A DNA stretch of 39,359 nt from an uncultured Actinomycetes bacterium (lineage in GTDB: Bacteria > Actinomycetota > Actinomycetes > Actinomycetales > Microbacteriaceae). Of this stretch, positions 22,054-30,638 are shown piece after piece. A program made the position numbers and the translations under genes. The DNA is taken from the NCBI GenBank assembly GCA_903920435.1, contig CAIXMB010000162.1, forward strand, positions 1 to 39,359. The letters run 5' to 3'. The notes under the pieces are model-generated. The model did no database searches. It was not told where the DNA came from and was given only the letters and a program-made list of their open reading frames with translations. Every line of letters begins with the position of its first letter. Within the stretch, counting starts at the first letter, position 1.

Positions 22054-23666
22054 CAGAATGCTCCCACCGTATCGACCCGCAGGCGCTCGACGAGGGCGAT
22101 GACCGCCACCGTGACCCCAGCGAGCACGACCGAGGCCGCGAGGGCCATGCCGAAGTTGTCGCCGCCGGGCAGCCCGATCAGCCGGAAGATCACCACCGGC
22201 AGCGTCGGCCGGTCGGGGCGCGCGAGAAAGCTCGTCGCGCCGAACTCCCCCAGCGCGACCGCGAACGCGAAGCCGGATGCCGCGAGCACCGGCCGCGCGA
22301 CCACGGCGAGGTCGACGTCCCGCAGCACGCGCCACGGTGCCGCGCCGAGCACCGCTGCCGACTCGCGCAACCGCGGGTCGATGGACCGCAGTACGGGCAG
22401 CACCGTGCGCACCACGAGCGGCAGCGCGACGAGCGCCTGGGCGATGGGAACGAGCACCGGCGACGACCTCAGGTCGAACGGCGGCTGGTTGAGGGTGATG
22501 AGGAACCCGAAGCCGACGGTGACCGCCGACACCCCGAGCGGCAGCAGCAGGGCGCCGTCGAACGCGGCAAGTGCGCGCCGGGCGATCGGGCGACGCGGTG
22601 ATCTGCTGAGCACGAGGGCCGCCGCGAGCCCGACGACCACGGCGATGAGCGTGGCCTGCACGGCGGTGGTGAGCGAGTTGCCGAGCGCCACCCACACCGG
22701 CACGACGAGCGCGTTGCGCGAGCCGGTGCCCGCGAGGAGGGCGTAGTTGGTGAATCCGTAGCCGGTCGTCGTGCGCAGCGAACGTTCGACGAGGGCGATG
22801 ACGGGCACGGCGAGAGCCGCGGTCACGACGATCGCGGCGACGATGGCCGGGGCATCCGTGCGCCTGGCGCGGCGCGCGATCGCGGCGCGGCGCTGGGTGC
22901 CGCCGCGCACCCGGCCCACCACGGCGAGCAGGGCTACGACGATCACGAGCTGCGTCACACTCAGGACGCTCGCGGCGCGCAGGTCGAGGAACTGCGTGGT
23001 GAGCAGGTAGATCTCGGTCTCGATGGTGCCGAACTTCGTTCCGCCGAGCACGAGCACGACGCCGAAGGCGGTCGCGCAGAATAGGAACACGATCGACGCG
23101 GCTGCCGCGATCGAGGGCCCGAGACGGGGCAGGGTGATCGTGAGGAAGACGCGCGCCGGGCTCGCGCCGAGCACGCGAGCGGCGTCCTCCTGCCGCGGAT
23201 CGAGCCCCTCCCAGGCGCTGCCGACCGTGCGCACGACCACGGCGATGTTGAAGAACACGAGAGCGAGCAGGATGGCGGCGAAGGTGCCGTCGAGGGGCGT
23301 GCCGCGCAGCAGGGTGCGGAAGGCCACGCCCACGACCACGGTCGGCAGCACGAACGGGAGGATGACGAGCGCCCGCACGAGGGCACGGCCGCGGAACGCC
23401 AGGCGGTAGAGCACGTGCGCCACGGGCAGGCCGAGCACGACGCAGATCACCGACGCGAGCGCGGCCTGGGCGAGGGTGAGCCCGATGAGGCGTACGGTGC
23501 GCGGCCGCGCGAAGACCTCAGCGAAACCGCCGAGGCCGTCGGCGAACCCGCGACCGATCATGGCCGCCACGGGCCAGGCGAAGAACACGCCCAGGAACGC
23601 GAGGGGCAGGCCGACGCCGAGCACCGTCGCGATGACGGTGCTCGGCGCCGTGCGGATTCGTGTCAC
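22053..23666 (-). CDS. thiP: Thiamine ABC transporter, fused permease
   Basis: The 537-residue protein is a head-to-tail fusion of two permease domains with about 12 helices, the ThiP/FbpB plan. EAA-type loops are visible in each half: PRQEDAARVLGASPARVFLTITLP in the first and DPRLRESAAVLGAAPWRVLRDVDL in the second. The GTG start at 23666 overlaps the thiB stop (GTGA). Upstream in-frame codons would only read back into thiB. Confidence 0.9.
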   Translation of the reverse strand: MTRIRTAPSTVIATVLGVGLPLAFLGVFFAWPVAAMIGRGFADGLGGFAEVFARPRTVRLIGLTLAQAALASVICVVLGLPVAHVLYRLAFRGRALVRALVILPFVLPTVVVGVAFRTLLRGTPLDGTFAAILLALVFFNIAVVVRTVGSAWEGLDPRQEDAARVLGASPARVFLTITLPRLGPSIAAAASIVFLFCATAFGVVLVLGGTKFGTIETEIYLLTTQFLDLRAASVLSVTQLVIVVALLAVVGRVRGGTQRRAAIARRARRTDAPAIVAAIVVTAALAVPVIALVERSLRTTTGYGFTNYALLAGTGSRNALVVPVWVALGNSLTTAVQATLIAVVVGLAAALVLSRSPRRPIARRALAAFDGALLLPLGVSAVTVGFGFLITLNQPPFDLRSSPVLVPIAQALVALPLVVRTVLPVLRSIDPRLRESAAVLGAAPWRVLRDVDLAVVARPVLAASGFAFAVALGEFGATSFLARPDRPTLPVVIFRLIGLPGGDNFGMALAASVVLAGVTVAVIALVERLRVDTVGAF

Positions 23667-24697
23667 GGGGTCGCGATCGCCGCCCACTCGGCGAGCCAGG
23701 CCTCACGGTTCTCGTCGATGTCGGCGGGGCTCACGACGAAGGGGTCTGGGGCGATCTTCGCGAACTTCACGAACGAGTCGGGCAGAGTCGCCTTCGCATT
23801 CACCGGGTACACGTACATCGTCTCGGGGATGTCGTTCTGCACGGTCGTCGAGAACAGGAAGTCGACGAGCTTCTGCGCGCCGGCCGGATTCTTCGTGCCG
23901 GCGATGACCCCCGCGTACTCGGTCTGCCGGAAGCACGTGTCGAGAAGTGCACCGGTGGGCGCCTCGGTGGCGCCCTCGGGAACCTCGAACGGCGGCGAGG
24001 AGGCGTAGCTCACGACTATCGGGCGGTCCCCCTCGCTCGACGGGCCGGAGAAGTCGACATAGTAAGCATCGCTCCAGCCCGCGTCGACCTTCGTGCCGTT
24101 CGCCATGAGCTTGGTCCAGTAGTCCTGCCAGCCGCCGTCGCCGTACTTGGCGATGGTCGCGAGGAGGAAGGCGAGGCCGGGCGAGCTGGAATTGGCCGCC
24201 TCCGTCACGAAGAGATCCTTGTACTCGGGCTTGATGAGGTCATCGAGCGTCACCGGCTCGGCGATGCCGTGCTCGGCGAACCACTCGTGGTCGACGTTGA
24301 CGCACACGTCGCCGTTGTCGATGGGGGTGAGCTGCTCGCGGCCCTGCCCCTCGGGCAGCAGGTACTGGTCCTCCGCGCTCGTGAGGTCCTTCGACGCGTA
24401 GTCCGCCAGCACGCCGTTGTCGACGGCGCGCGACGCGAACGTGTTGTCGATGCCGAACACGACGTCGCCCAGCGGCGAGTCCTTCGTGAGCACGAGGGTG
24501 TTGACGAGCTGCCCGGCGTCTCCGGCCGACTGCACCTGGACCGGGATGCCCGTCTGCGCAGTGAACTGGTCGAGGATTCCGTCGCTCAGGGCGAACGAGT
24601 CGTGCGTGACGAGCACGAGCGGCTGGGCATCCGTGCTGGGTGCGCTGCACCCGGTGAGTACGAGAGCGACCGCCGCCGCGAGAATTGCGTATTTCAT
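23663..24697 (-). CDS. thiB: Thiamine ABC transporter, substrate-binding lipoprotein
   Basis: The 344-residue protein has a lipoprotein signal (lipobox LTGC, Cys at 17). It is followed by a class II periplasmic-type fold: LVLVTHDSFALSDG, GDVVFGIDNTFASRA, then NSSSPGLAFLLATIAKYG and RPIVVSYASSPP, blocks typical of ThiB. AAGGAAGG lies 7 nt before the ATG. It captures thiamine or a close derivative outside the cell. Translation is probably controlled by the riboswitch whose 3' end is 57 nt upstream. Confidence 0.93.
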   Translation of the reverse strand: MKYAILAAAVALVLTGCSAPSTDAQPLVLVTHDSFALSDGILDQFTAQTGIPVQVQSAGDAGQLVNTLVLTKDSPLGDVVFGIDNTFASRAVDNGVLADYASKDLTSAEDQYLLPEGQGREQLTPIDNGDVCVNVDHEWFAEHGIAEPVTLDDLIKPEYKDLFVTEAANSSSPGLAFLLATIAKYGDGGWQDYWTKLMANGTKVDAGWSDAYYVDFSGPSSEGDRPIVVSYASSPPFEVPEGATEAPTGALLDTCFRQTEYAGVIAGTKNPAGAQKLVDFLFSTTVQNDIPETMYVYPVNAKATLPDSFVKFAKIAPDPFVVSPADIDENREAWLAEWAAIATP

Positions 24698-24753
24698 TGA
24701 CGTGCCTTCCTTGTGCGGAATGTCTCCGCTGGTGGGGCACGGGTTTCGAGAAT

Positions 24754-24845
24754 GCCTCCCTGCGCTGGCATGATCCAGATCAGGTTCGACGGTCGAAGCT
24801 TGGAGAAGCTTCCTCTCAGCCCGGCTCACCGGACTCCCGTGTTCG
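24754..24845 (-). promoter_or_regulatory. TPP riboswitch (THI element)
   Basis: On the minus strand the conserved blocks appear in order. ACACGGGAGTCC and its pairing partner form P1/P2. GGGCTGAGAGGAAG (CTGAGA at 24814-24819) is the pyrimidine-binding loop. ACCTGATCTGGATCATGCC and CGCAGGGA (about 24757-24785) form P4/P5 and close P1. The 92-nt length is normal. No T-run terminator follows, so masking of the thiB ribosome binding site is the likely mechanism (inference). Confidence 0.95.
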
Positions 24846-24850
24846 TCTCC

Positions 24851-24881
24851 ATGCTACTGCGCCGACTTATGTCTGTGTCAG
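24851..24881 (-). promoter_or_regulatory. Predicted promoter of the thiamine operon
   Basis: On the minus strand CTGACA (24876-24881, five of six to TTGACA) and TAGCAT (24851-24856) are separated by 19 bp. Initiation about 7 nt later would begin exactly at the riboswitch 5' end. Confidence 0.5.
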
Positions 24882-24889
24882 ACTAAAGT
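24865..24889. promoter_or_regulatory. Imperfect dyad in the divergent thi/LLM spacer
   Basis: ACTTATGTCTG and CAGACTAAAGT around TGT are complementary at nine of eleven positions. The dyad covers the predicted -35 of the thiamine operon and ends just before the ATG at 24891, so one bound regulator could affect both directions. Confidence 0.4.
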
Positions 24890-24890
24890 C

Positions 24891-25823
24891 ATGGACATCC
24901 GCATCGGGACTCAGCCGCAAATGGGCGCCACCTACGACGACATCCTCGGCGCCGCCCAGGCTGCCGAACGGCTCGGTTTCGACGGCTTCTTCGTGTCGGA
25001 CCACGTGATGGGCTGGCGCGACCCCATGGAATCCCTCCCGGGACCGACGGACGCCTGGACCACCCTCGCCGGACTCGCACGGGAGACCTCGACGATCCGG
25101 CTCGGCACGCTCGTGACCTCGGCCAACTTCCGCTACCCCGGCCTGCTCGCCGTGCAGGTCGCCCAGGTCGACCAGATGTCGGGCGGTCGCATCGACTTCG
25201 GGCTCGGCGCCGGGTGGTCGGAGGCGGAGCACCGCGCGTACGGGCTGCCGTTCCCGGTGCGCCGGTTCGACGTGCTCGAGGAGCAGCTCGACGTGATCAC
25301 CGGCATCTGGAGCACGCCGCTCGGCGAGCGCTTCAGCTACGACGGCGAGTTCTACCAGCTCACCGAGTGCCCCGCGGTGCCCAAGCCCACGCAGAGCAAC
25401 CCGCCGATCATCATCGGCGGCAAGGGGCCGACCCGCACGCCGGCGGTCGCCGCCCGCTACGCCGATGAGTTCAACGGCAGCTACGCCACCCTCGAGGAGA
25501 CGCCACGGATGTTCGCTGCCGCCCGCGCTGCGTGCGAGGCCATCGACCGCGACCCCTCGACGCTCGTGTACTCCGTGATGTCGTCACTCGGCGTCGGCGC
25601 CACGGCCGCGGATCGGCAGCGCCGCGCCGGCTACAGCGGCAAGTCGGTCGACGACCTGGTCGAGACCGGCGTCGGCGGCACCCCGCAGCAGGCCATCGAC
25701 CGGCTCGCGGCACTCGCCGAGGCGGGAGTCCAGCGCATCTACCTGCAGTTCCCCGGGTTCACCGACATCGATCACCTCGAGCTCATCGCGGCGGAGGTGC
25801 TTCCGGCGGCGCGCGCCCTCTAG
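24891..25823 (+). CDS. LLM-class F420-dependent oxidoreductase
   Basis: The 310-residue luciferase-like TIM barrel opens with DIRIGTQPQMGATYDDILGAA and contains AERLGFDGFFVSDHVMGW, STIRLGTLVTSANFRYPGLLA and GLGAGWSEAEHRAYGLPFP. The last is the block shared by F420-type members. NPPIIIGGKGPTRTPAVAARYADEFN binds the cofactor phosphate side. The exact reaction is unknown. There is no ribosome binding site, and the hexamer TAAAGT ends only 1 nt before the ATG, so the promoter lies elsewhere, possibly in the dyad region. Confidence 0.9.
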   Translation: MDIRIGTQPQMGATYDDILGAAQAAERLGFDGFFVSDHVMGWRDPMESLPGPTDAWTTLAGLARETSTIRLGTLVTSANFRYPGLLAVQVAQVDQMSGGRIDFGLGAGWSEAEHRAYGLPFPVRRFDVLEEQLDVITGIWSTPLGERFSYDGEFYQLTECPAVPKPTQSNPPIIIGGKGPTRTPAVAARYADEFNGSYATLEETPRMFAAARAACEAIDRDPSTLVYSVMSSLGVGATAADRQRRAGYSGKSVDDLVETGVGGTPQQAIDRLAALAEAGVQRIYLQFPGFTDIDHLELIAAEVLPAARAL

Positions 25824-25826
25824 GCT
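25821..25826 (+). promoter_or_regulatory. Predicted -10 hexamer TAGGCT for the EXPERA protein
   Basis: It begins at the TAG stop of the LLM gene and ends 6 nt before the GTG at 25833. Confidence 0.45.
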
Positions 25827-25832
25827 GTGGCC

Positions 25833-26333
25833 GTGCATCCGGACAACCTGCCTCTACGCCAGCGACCGATCGACATCGTGTTCGCGGTCTTCTTCACCCT
25901 GTTCATCGTGACCAGCTGCATCGCCGACATGCTGCCGACCGTCGGGATCGACTTCTCGCAGCCCAACGGTCAGTTCCTCGTCGACTCGAACTACTGGTAC
26001 GCGCACGACGCCGACCCGCTGTTCATGAATCCGCCGGTGTGGATGCGCATCGTGACCGGGCTCAGCGCCTTCGTGTACATGATCTTCTACCTGGTGCTCG
26101 TGCCGGCGCTGTTGCGCGGGTGGAACTGGATCCAGCTACCCGCCGTGATCTACGCGACCATGATCGCGGGCGTCACCGGCATCATCGTGTTCGGCGTGGA
26201 GTTCTTCGGCGAGCCGGAGTTCCAAACCCAGAACCCGGTCAAGTTCCTGGCGTTCAACCTGCCGTACGTGCTGGTGCCGCTCCTCCTGCTGATCCGGATG
26301 CGCAAGCCGCTGCCGTTCACGCGGAAGTTCTAG
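25833..26333 (+). CDS. EXPERA (emopamil-binding-like) membrane protein
   Basis: The 166-residue protein has four transmembrane helices. RPIDIVFAVFFTLFIVTSCIADML, YWYAHDADPLFMNPPVWMRI and the final PYVLVPLLLLIRM with a basic tail match the EXPERA plan (relatives of EBP sterol isomerase and TMEM97). Acidic residues in helix 1 and the loop correspond to the usual pocket. No bacterial role is established. Two GTG codons compete (25827 and 25833); I chose the second because the -10-like hexamer stands 6 nt before it. Confidence 0.78.
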   Translation: MHPDNLPLRQRPIDIVFAVFFTLFIVTSCIADMLPTVGIDFSQPNGQFLVDSNYWYAHDADPLFMNPPVWMRIVTGLSAFVYMIFYLVLVPALLRGWNWIQLPAVIYATMIAGVTGIIVFGVEFFGEPEFQTQNPVKFLAFNLPYVLVPLLLLIRMRKPLPFTRKF

Positions 26334-26413
26334 TGAATTCGGCCCTCCAGGTCCAATTCACTATCGGTGTACTCATCCTCGTTGGCGTGGTCGTGATTCG
26401 CGCGGCTCGCTAG
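26333..26413 (+). CDS. Possible 26-residue single-span membrane peptide
   Basis: A GTG overlapping the last base of the EXPERA stop opens a 26-codon frame: NSALQVQFTIGVLILVGVV, then a basic end RAAR. One hydrophobic helix followed by positive charges is the plan of known small membrane proteins, and the overlap suggests coupling. The frame is short enough to be chance. Confidence 0.3.
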   Translation: MNSALQVQFTIGVLILVGVVVIRAAR

Positions 26414-26617
26414 CATGGCCGCCTGCTAGTCGCAGGGATCGCCGGGGTCGCCATTGCTGTCGGGCGGTCATCGCGCTCAACCCATTCGGATAGATCCCTT
26501 GGGCTCCCCGGACGCCCTGAACCCCGATTTCCGGCAACTCGGGACGACGGAGGCGGCGCCCTCAACCAGCACTTTGCGCACTTTCAACACGCGCCGGGCG
26601 CTGCCGCGAGAACGCAA
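26414..26617. other. Intergenic region without a recognised feature
   Basis: About 200 bp of somewhat lower coding character lie between the EXPERA gene and the convergent end of the polyamine operon. A 69-codon frame here has no ribosome binding site and an unlikely composition. A short GC dyad (26591-26601) is too weak to call a terminator. Confidence 0.6.
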
Positions 26618-27418
26618 CTACTTCTGCAGCTGCTCCGCACCCGCGAGTCGCTGGGCGAAGTAGATCGGCACGATCGAGACCAGCACCAGCACCACGGCGA
26701 TGACGTTGACGATGGGCGCCTGGTTCGGCCGGAACAGGTTGTCGAGGATCCAGATCGGCAGGGTCGTGACCCCGGCGCCGGCCGTGAAGGTCGTGACGAT
26801 GATCTCGTCGAACGAGAGGGCGAAGGCCAGCAGGCCACCGGCGAGCAGCGCCGACCGCAGCTGGGGGAAGGTCACGAGCCGGAACGTCGTCCACACCCCC
26901 GCGCCGAGGTCGGCGGAGGCCTCCTCGAGCGACGTGCCCATGCGGCGCAGGCGCGCGATGACGTTGTTGAAGACCGTCACGATGCAGAAGGTCGCGTGCG
27001 CGATGACGATCGTCAGCAGTCCGAGCCGCACGTCGATGATGGTGCGGAAGAAGTTGTTGAGCGCGATACCGGTGACGATACCGGGCAGCGCGATGGGCAG
27101 GATCACCAGCAGCGAGACCGCGTCGCGGCCGAAGAACTTGTGGCGCTGCAGAGCGAGCGACACGAGGGTGCCGAGAACGAGCGAGATCGCGGTCGCGAGC
27201 ACGGCGACCTGGGCGCTCGTCGCGATGGCATCGAGGGCGCCCTGGTTCTGGAACGCCTTGCCCCACCACTCCAGCGTGAAGCCGGGCGGCGGCCACGTGA
27301 GGTTTGTCGAGGTGCTGAACGAGTTCACGAAGACGACGAGCAACGGCAGGTAGATCACGAGGAGGATCAGCCCGGTCACGGTACCGAGGGTGATGCGCGC
27401 GGGGCGGCTCAGTCGCAT
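26618..27418 (-). CDS. potC: Polyamine-type ABC transporter permease (PotC-like)
   Basis: The 266-residue protein has six helices and an EAA loop (LEEASADLGAGVWTTFRLVTFP). The ALSFDEIIVTTFTAG helix is typical of PotC/YdcV permeases. It follows the PotB-like gene by 9 bp and ends the operon. It forms the channel with PotB in the membrane. Spermidine or putrescine is the family expectation; related systems move other amines. Confidence 0.87.
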   Translation of the reverse strand: MRLSRPARITLGTVTGLILLVIYLPLLVVFVNSFSTSTNLTWPPPGFTLEWWGKAFQNQGALDAIATSAQVAVLATAISLVLGTLVSLALQRHKFFGRDAVSLLVILPIALPGIVTGIALNNFFRTIIDVRLGLLTIVIAHATFCIVTVFNNVIARLRRMGTSLEEASADLGAGVWTTFRLVTFPQLRSALLAGGLLAFALSFDEIIVTTFTAGAGVTTLPIWILDNLFRPNQAPIVNVIAVVLVLVSIVPIYFAQRLAGAEQLQK

Positions 27419-27427
27419 CCGTGGCTC

Positions 27428-28345
27428 CTAGAGGTTCTCGAGCGCGCCGGTTCGGCGGGCCGCGGTCAGGTAGACGATCATGATGCCGATCGGGATGAGC
27501 GCGATGGCCGCCGCGAGAGGCAGGTTGTTCGCGGCACCCACGTTCGTGTACACGAGGTTGCCGAGCAACTGGTTGGCCCCACCCACGATGTTGACGGTGA
27601 TGTAGTCGCCCAGCGAGAGCGAGAAGCTGAAGATCGAGCCGGCGATGATGGCGGGCCACAGCATCGGCAGCACGATGGTGCGCAAGGTGCGGCCCGTCTT
27701 CGCACCTAGATCGCTGGATGCCTCGAGCAGCGAGTTGGGCACGCGCTCGAGCCCGGCGTAGATGGGGAGGATGACGTAGGGCAGCCAGAGGTACGCCAGG
27801 GTGATGATCGTCGCAGGGAGCCCGTACCCGGGAGACTCCCCGCCGAAGGGCCTCACGAGCCACTCGAAGATGCCGCCCTGCGACAGCACCGAGCGCCACG
27901 CGTAGGCCTTGACGAGGTAACTCGCCCACAGGGGCATGAGAACGGCGATCACCAGGATGCGCTGCAGGCGCGGGCCCGCGACCTTGGCCATGAAGAACGC
28001 GATGGGCAGCGCGATGACGATGTCGACGATGGTGACGAGCAGCGCGACACCCACCGTACGCAGCGTGACGGCCTGGTAGAGCGAGCCGGTGACGACCGTG
28101 ATGACGTTGTCGAGGGTGAACTGCGTCGAGACCTCGCCCGTGAACGAGTCCACGCTCCAGAAGGCTGTGATGAGCAGCGACACGAGCGCCACGATGTAGA
28201 CCAGGCCGAGCCAGAACAGCGGGGCCGACAGCAGGAAGGCGAGCCGCACGCGGGCGTGCTGGCTCAGGAAAACGGAGATCTTGCGCGCCGTGGTCTCCCG
28301 GGGTCGGGGGACCACGGCGCGCTCGATCGAGGGTGACGAGGCCAT
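27428..28345 (-). CDS. potB: Polyamine-type ABC transporter permease (PotB-like)
   Basis: The 305-residue protein has a cytosolic N-terminal extension of about 30 residues and six helices. The EAA loop reads RVPNSLLEASSDLGAKTGRTLRTIVLP, in the usual place, followed by FSLSLGDYITVNIVGG. Its ATG directly abuts the TAA of the binding-protein gene (TAAATG), so translation is probably coupled. Confidence 0.88.
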   Translation of the reverse strand: MASSPSIERAVVPRPRETTARKISVFLSQHARVRLAFLLSAPLFWLGLVYIVALVSLLITAFWSVDSFTGEVSTQFTLDNVITVVTGSLYQAVTLRTVGVALLVTIVDIVIALPIAFFMAKVAGPRLQRILVIAVLMPLWASYLVKAYAWRSVLSQGGIFEWLVRPFGGESPGYGLPATIITLAYLWLPYVILPIYAGLERVPNSLLEASSDLGAKTGRTLRTIVLPMLWPAIIAGSIFSFSLSLGDYITVNIVGGANQLLGNLVYTNVGAANNLPLAAAIALIPIGIMIVYLTAARRTGALENL

Positions 28346-29512
28346 TTAGCCCTTGATCTCAGACCATGCGGTTGTCCACGCCGAGTAGTCGGTGCACTCG
28401 ACGTCGGTGCGTCCGTCGAGGCAGTCGGCGATGGGGGTGGACCAGTACCAGATCTTCGACGCGTAGTCGGCGTCACCGGCGTGGTACGACTCGCAGTCGT
28501 CACGGAAGTCGCACGCCGCCTGGCTCGAGGGAGCCTCGCCGAAGTACGCGGTCGCCTGGGCGTTGGCCTCGGGGCTCGCGATGTAGTCCAGCCACGCGTA
28601 CGCGCAGTTCGGGCTCTTCGCCTGCGACGAGATCATCCAGGTGTCCGACCATCCGGTGGTCCCCTCCTCGGGGAGCACGACGTCGGTGTTGCCGGTCGTC
28701 ACCGAGTTCTGGATGACCTGCCAGGTCGTGCCGACGACCGAGTCGCCGGTCTCGAACGCCTGGATCTCCTTGAGGTAGTCGCTCCAGTACTCGCCGACGT
28801 TGGCACGCTGCGCCTTGAGCAGGTCGACCGCCGCAGCGAGCTGCGTCTCGTCGAGAGCGTACGGATTCTCGATGCCGAGTTCCGGGTTGTGCGCCATCAG
28901 GTACACGGCCGCGTCGGCGATGTAGATCGGCGAGTCGTAGGCCGTGACCTTGCCCGCGTACTCGGACGACTTGTCGAAGACGACATCCCACGAGGTGGGC
29001 GGCGTGGTGAACACGTCCGTGTTGTACATGAGCAGGTTGGCGCCGTAGCCGTGCGGGATTCCGTACGAGACACCGTCGACGCTGTTCCACGACTTCATCT
29101 TGAGGAAGTCGAAGATGCCGTCGTAGTTCTTGAGCAGGTCGGTGTTGACGGGAGCGACCTCGCCCGACGCGACGAGGCGCAGCGAGGCATCCCCCGACGC
29201 CGCGACGACGTCGTAGTCGCCGGTCTTCATGAGGGTGAAGGCCTCGTCAGAGGTGCCGTAGGTCTTGCTGGTGACCTGGCAACCCGTCTCGTCCTCGAAT
29301 GCGCTCACCCAGTCGACGGTGGGGTCGTTGCTGCCGTCTTCGACGTAGCCGGGCCAGGCGAGGATTGAGACACTGCCCTCGTAGTCGCCGAGCTCGGTCG
29401 CCTCTTCTCCCCCGCCGCCTCCGGCGGAGGTGGTGCCACAGGCGGTGAGGAGTGCGACCGAGGCGATCGCGAGACCGGCGAAGATCGCCGACCTTCCTGT
29501 AGTGCGGTGCAT
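28346..29512 (-). CDS. potD: Polyamine-type ABC transporter substrate-binding lipoprotein (PotD-like)
   Basis: The 388-residue protein has a lipobox LTAC (Cys at 25) and a Gly/Glu-rich linker. A PotD-type fold follows: SVSILAWPGYVEDG, KTYGTSDEAFTLMKTGDYDVV, GIPHGYGANLLMYN and WMISSQAKSPNCAYAWLDYI. It has more Cys residues than Escherichia PotD, including pairs near the C-terminus (ACDFRDDC, DCLDGRTDVEC) that may form extracellular disulphides. AAGGAG lies 6 nt before the ATG. Confidence 0.88.
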   Translation of the reverse strand: MHRTTGRSAIFAGLAIASVALLTACGTTSAGGGGGEEATELGDYEGSVSILAWPGYVEDGSNDPTVDWVSAFEDETGCQVTSKTYGTSDEAFTLMKTGDYDVVAASGDASLRLVASGEVAPVNTDLLKNYDGIFDFLKMKSWNSVDGVSYGIPHGYGANLLMYNTDVFTTPPTSWDVVFDKSSEYAGKVTAYDSPIYIADAAVYLMAHNPELGIENPYALDETQLAAAVDLLKAQRANVGEYWSDYLKEIQAFETGDSVVGTTWQVIQNSVTTGNTDVVLPEEGTTGWSDTWMISSQAKSPNCAYAWLDYIASPEANAQATAYFGEAPSSQAACDFRDDCESYHAGDADYASKIWYWSTPIADCLDGRTDVECTDYSAWTTAWSEIKG

Positions 29513-29540
29513 TGCGTGCTCCTTCTCTTGGTGGATTGGG

Positions 29541-30557
29541 TCAGGCTGGCTGGAGGGCGACGACGTCGGCCTTGGCGAAACTTGCGTGCACGGCATCCCC
29601 GCGGCGGTCGTCTGTCGACCGGGATGACACGTTCTGCTCGAGCACCGTGAGTCGCTTGCCCCCGGCGAGCTCGACGAGCAGCCGCGTGCTCGTGCCGAGG
29701 TAGATCACCTCGGTGATCGTCGCCGGCAGGGAGATGCCGGCAGCCTTCACCCCGAGCGTGATCTTCTCCGGTCGGATGGAGTTCACGCCCGAAAGTCCGA
29801 GGAGCTGCTGCGACTCCGTCTCGTCGAACAGGTTGGAGGTGCCGACGAATGACGCCACGAACGGGGAGGTCGGTGCCTCGTAGATTTCCGCGGGAGTGCC
29901 CAACTGCTCGATGCGCCCGTTGTTGAAGACCGCGATGCGGTCGCTCAGGGTGAGCGCCTCCTCTTGGTCGTGGGTGACGAAGATGAAGGTGATGCCGAGC
30001 GAGCGCTGGAGCTCCTTGAGCTCGACCTGCATCTGCTCGCGCAGCTTGAGGTCGAGGGCCCCGAGCGGCTCGTCGAGCAGGAGCACCTTGGGCTGCACGA
30101 CCGTGGCGCGGGCAAGTGCAACGCGCTGCCGCTGCCCACCCGAGAGTTGGCTGGGCTTGCGGCTGCCAAAGGTGCCGAGCGCCACCGACTCGAGGGCCGC
30201 GGTGGCCCGCTCGAGCCGCTCCTTCTTGGGAACGCCTCTGACACGGAGGCCGTAGGCGACGTTCTCGAGCACCGACATGTGCGGGAACAGCGCGTAGTCC
30301 TGGAAGACGGTGTTCACGTCGCGGTCGAATGGCGCACGGGAGGTGACATCTTGACCGAGCAGTTCGACCGTGCCCGAGGTCGGCAGCTCGAACCCGGCGA
30401 TGAGCCGCAGGACCGTCGTCTTGCCCGAACCCGACGGGCCGAGCATGGAGAAGAACTCGCCCTCGGCGATGTCCAGATCGAGATGGTCTACAGCGTTGAC
30501 CGCACCGAACGTCTTGGTCAGTCCGGTGAGCCGGATCGCAGGCGTAGCTGTTGTCAC
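29541..30557 (-). CDS. potA: Polyamine-type ABC transporter ATP-binding protein (PotA-like)
   Basis: The 338-residue ATPase has Walker A GPSGSGKT at 40-47, Q-loop [12 protein letters not shown], signature [11 protein letters not shown], Walker [13 protein letters not shown] and H-loop [10 protein letters not shown]-terminal TOBE domain follows from about residue 240 ([11 protein letters not shown]). The GTG start has AAGGAGG at a spacing of 6; upstream in-frame ATGs lack such a site. It is the first gene of the potA-D-B-C operon, divergent from a FadR-type regulator. Confidence 0.9.
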   Translation of the reverse strand: MTTATPAIRLTGLTKTFGAVNAVDHLDLDIAEGEFFSMLGPSGSGKTTVLRLIAGFELPTSGTVELLGQDVTSRAPFDRDVNTVFQDYALFPHMSVLENVAYGLRVRGVPKKERLERATAALESVALGTFGSRKPSQLSGGQRQRVALARATVVQPKVLLLDEPLGALDLKLREQMQVELKELQRSLGITFIFVTHDQEEALTLSDRIAVFNNGRIEQLGTPAEIYEAPTSPFVASFVGTSNLFDETESQQLLGLSGVNSIRPEKITLGVKAAGISLPATITEVIYLGTSTRLLVELAGGKRLTVLEQNVSSRSTDDRRGDAVHASFAKADVVALQPA

Positions 30558-30585
30558 GCAGGGCCTCCTTGCCTGTCTGTAGTAA

Positions 30586-30591
30586 ATCATA
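30586..30591 (-). promoter_or_regulatory. Predicted -10 hexamer TATGAT for the pot operon
   Basis: It is a five-of-six match to TATAAT in an A/T-rich part of the divergent spacer. The start would leave a leader of about 22 nt that contains the AAGGAGG site. No convincing -35 lies at the right distance. Confidence 0.45.
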
Positions 30592-30638
30592 TGGAAGCAG
30601 ATGTCTAGCACGTCTCGCGGATGTTACGGTCGTGTCAC

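Noticed and set aside
26454-26663. A 69-codon frame in the intergenic region before potC
   Set aside because: No ribosome binding site or -10-like hexamer, mixed composition, and it runs into the end of potC on the other strand.
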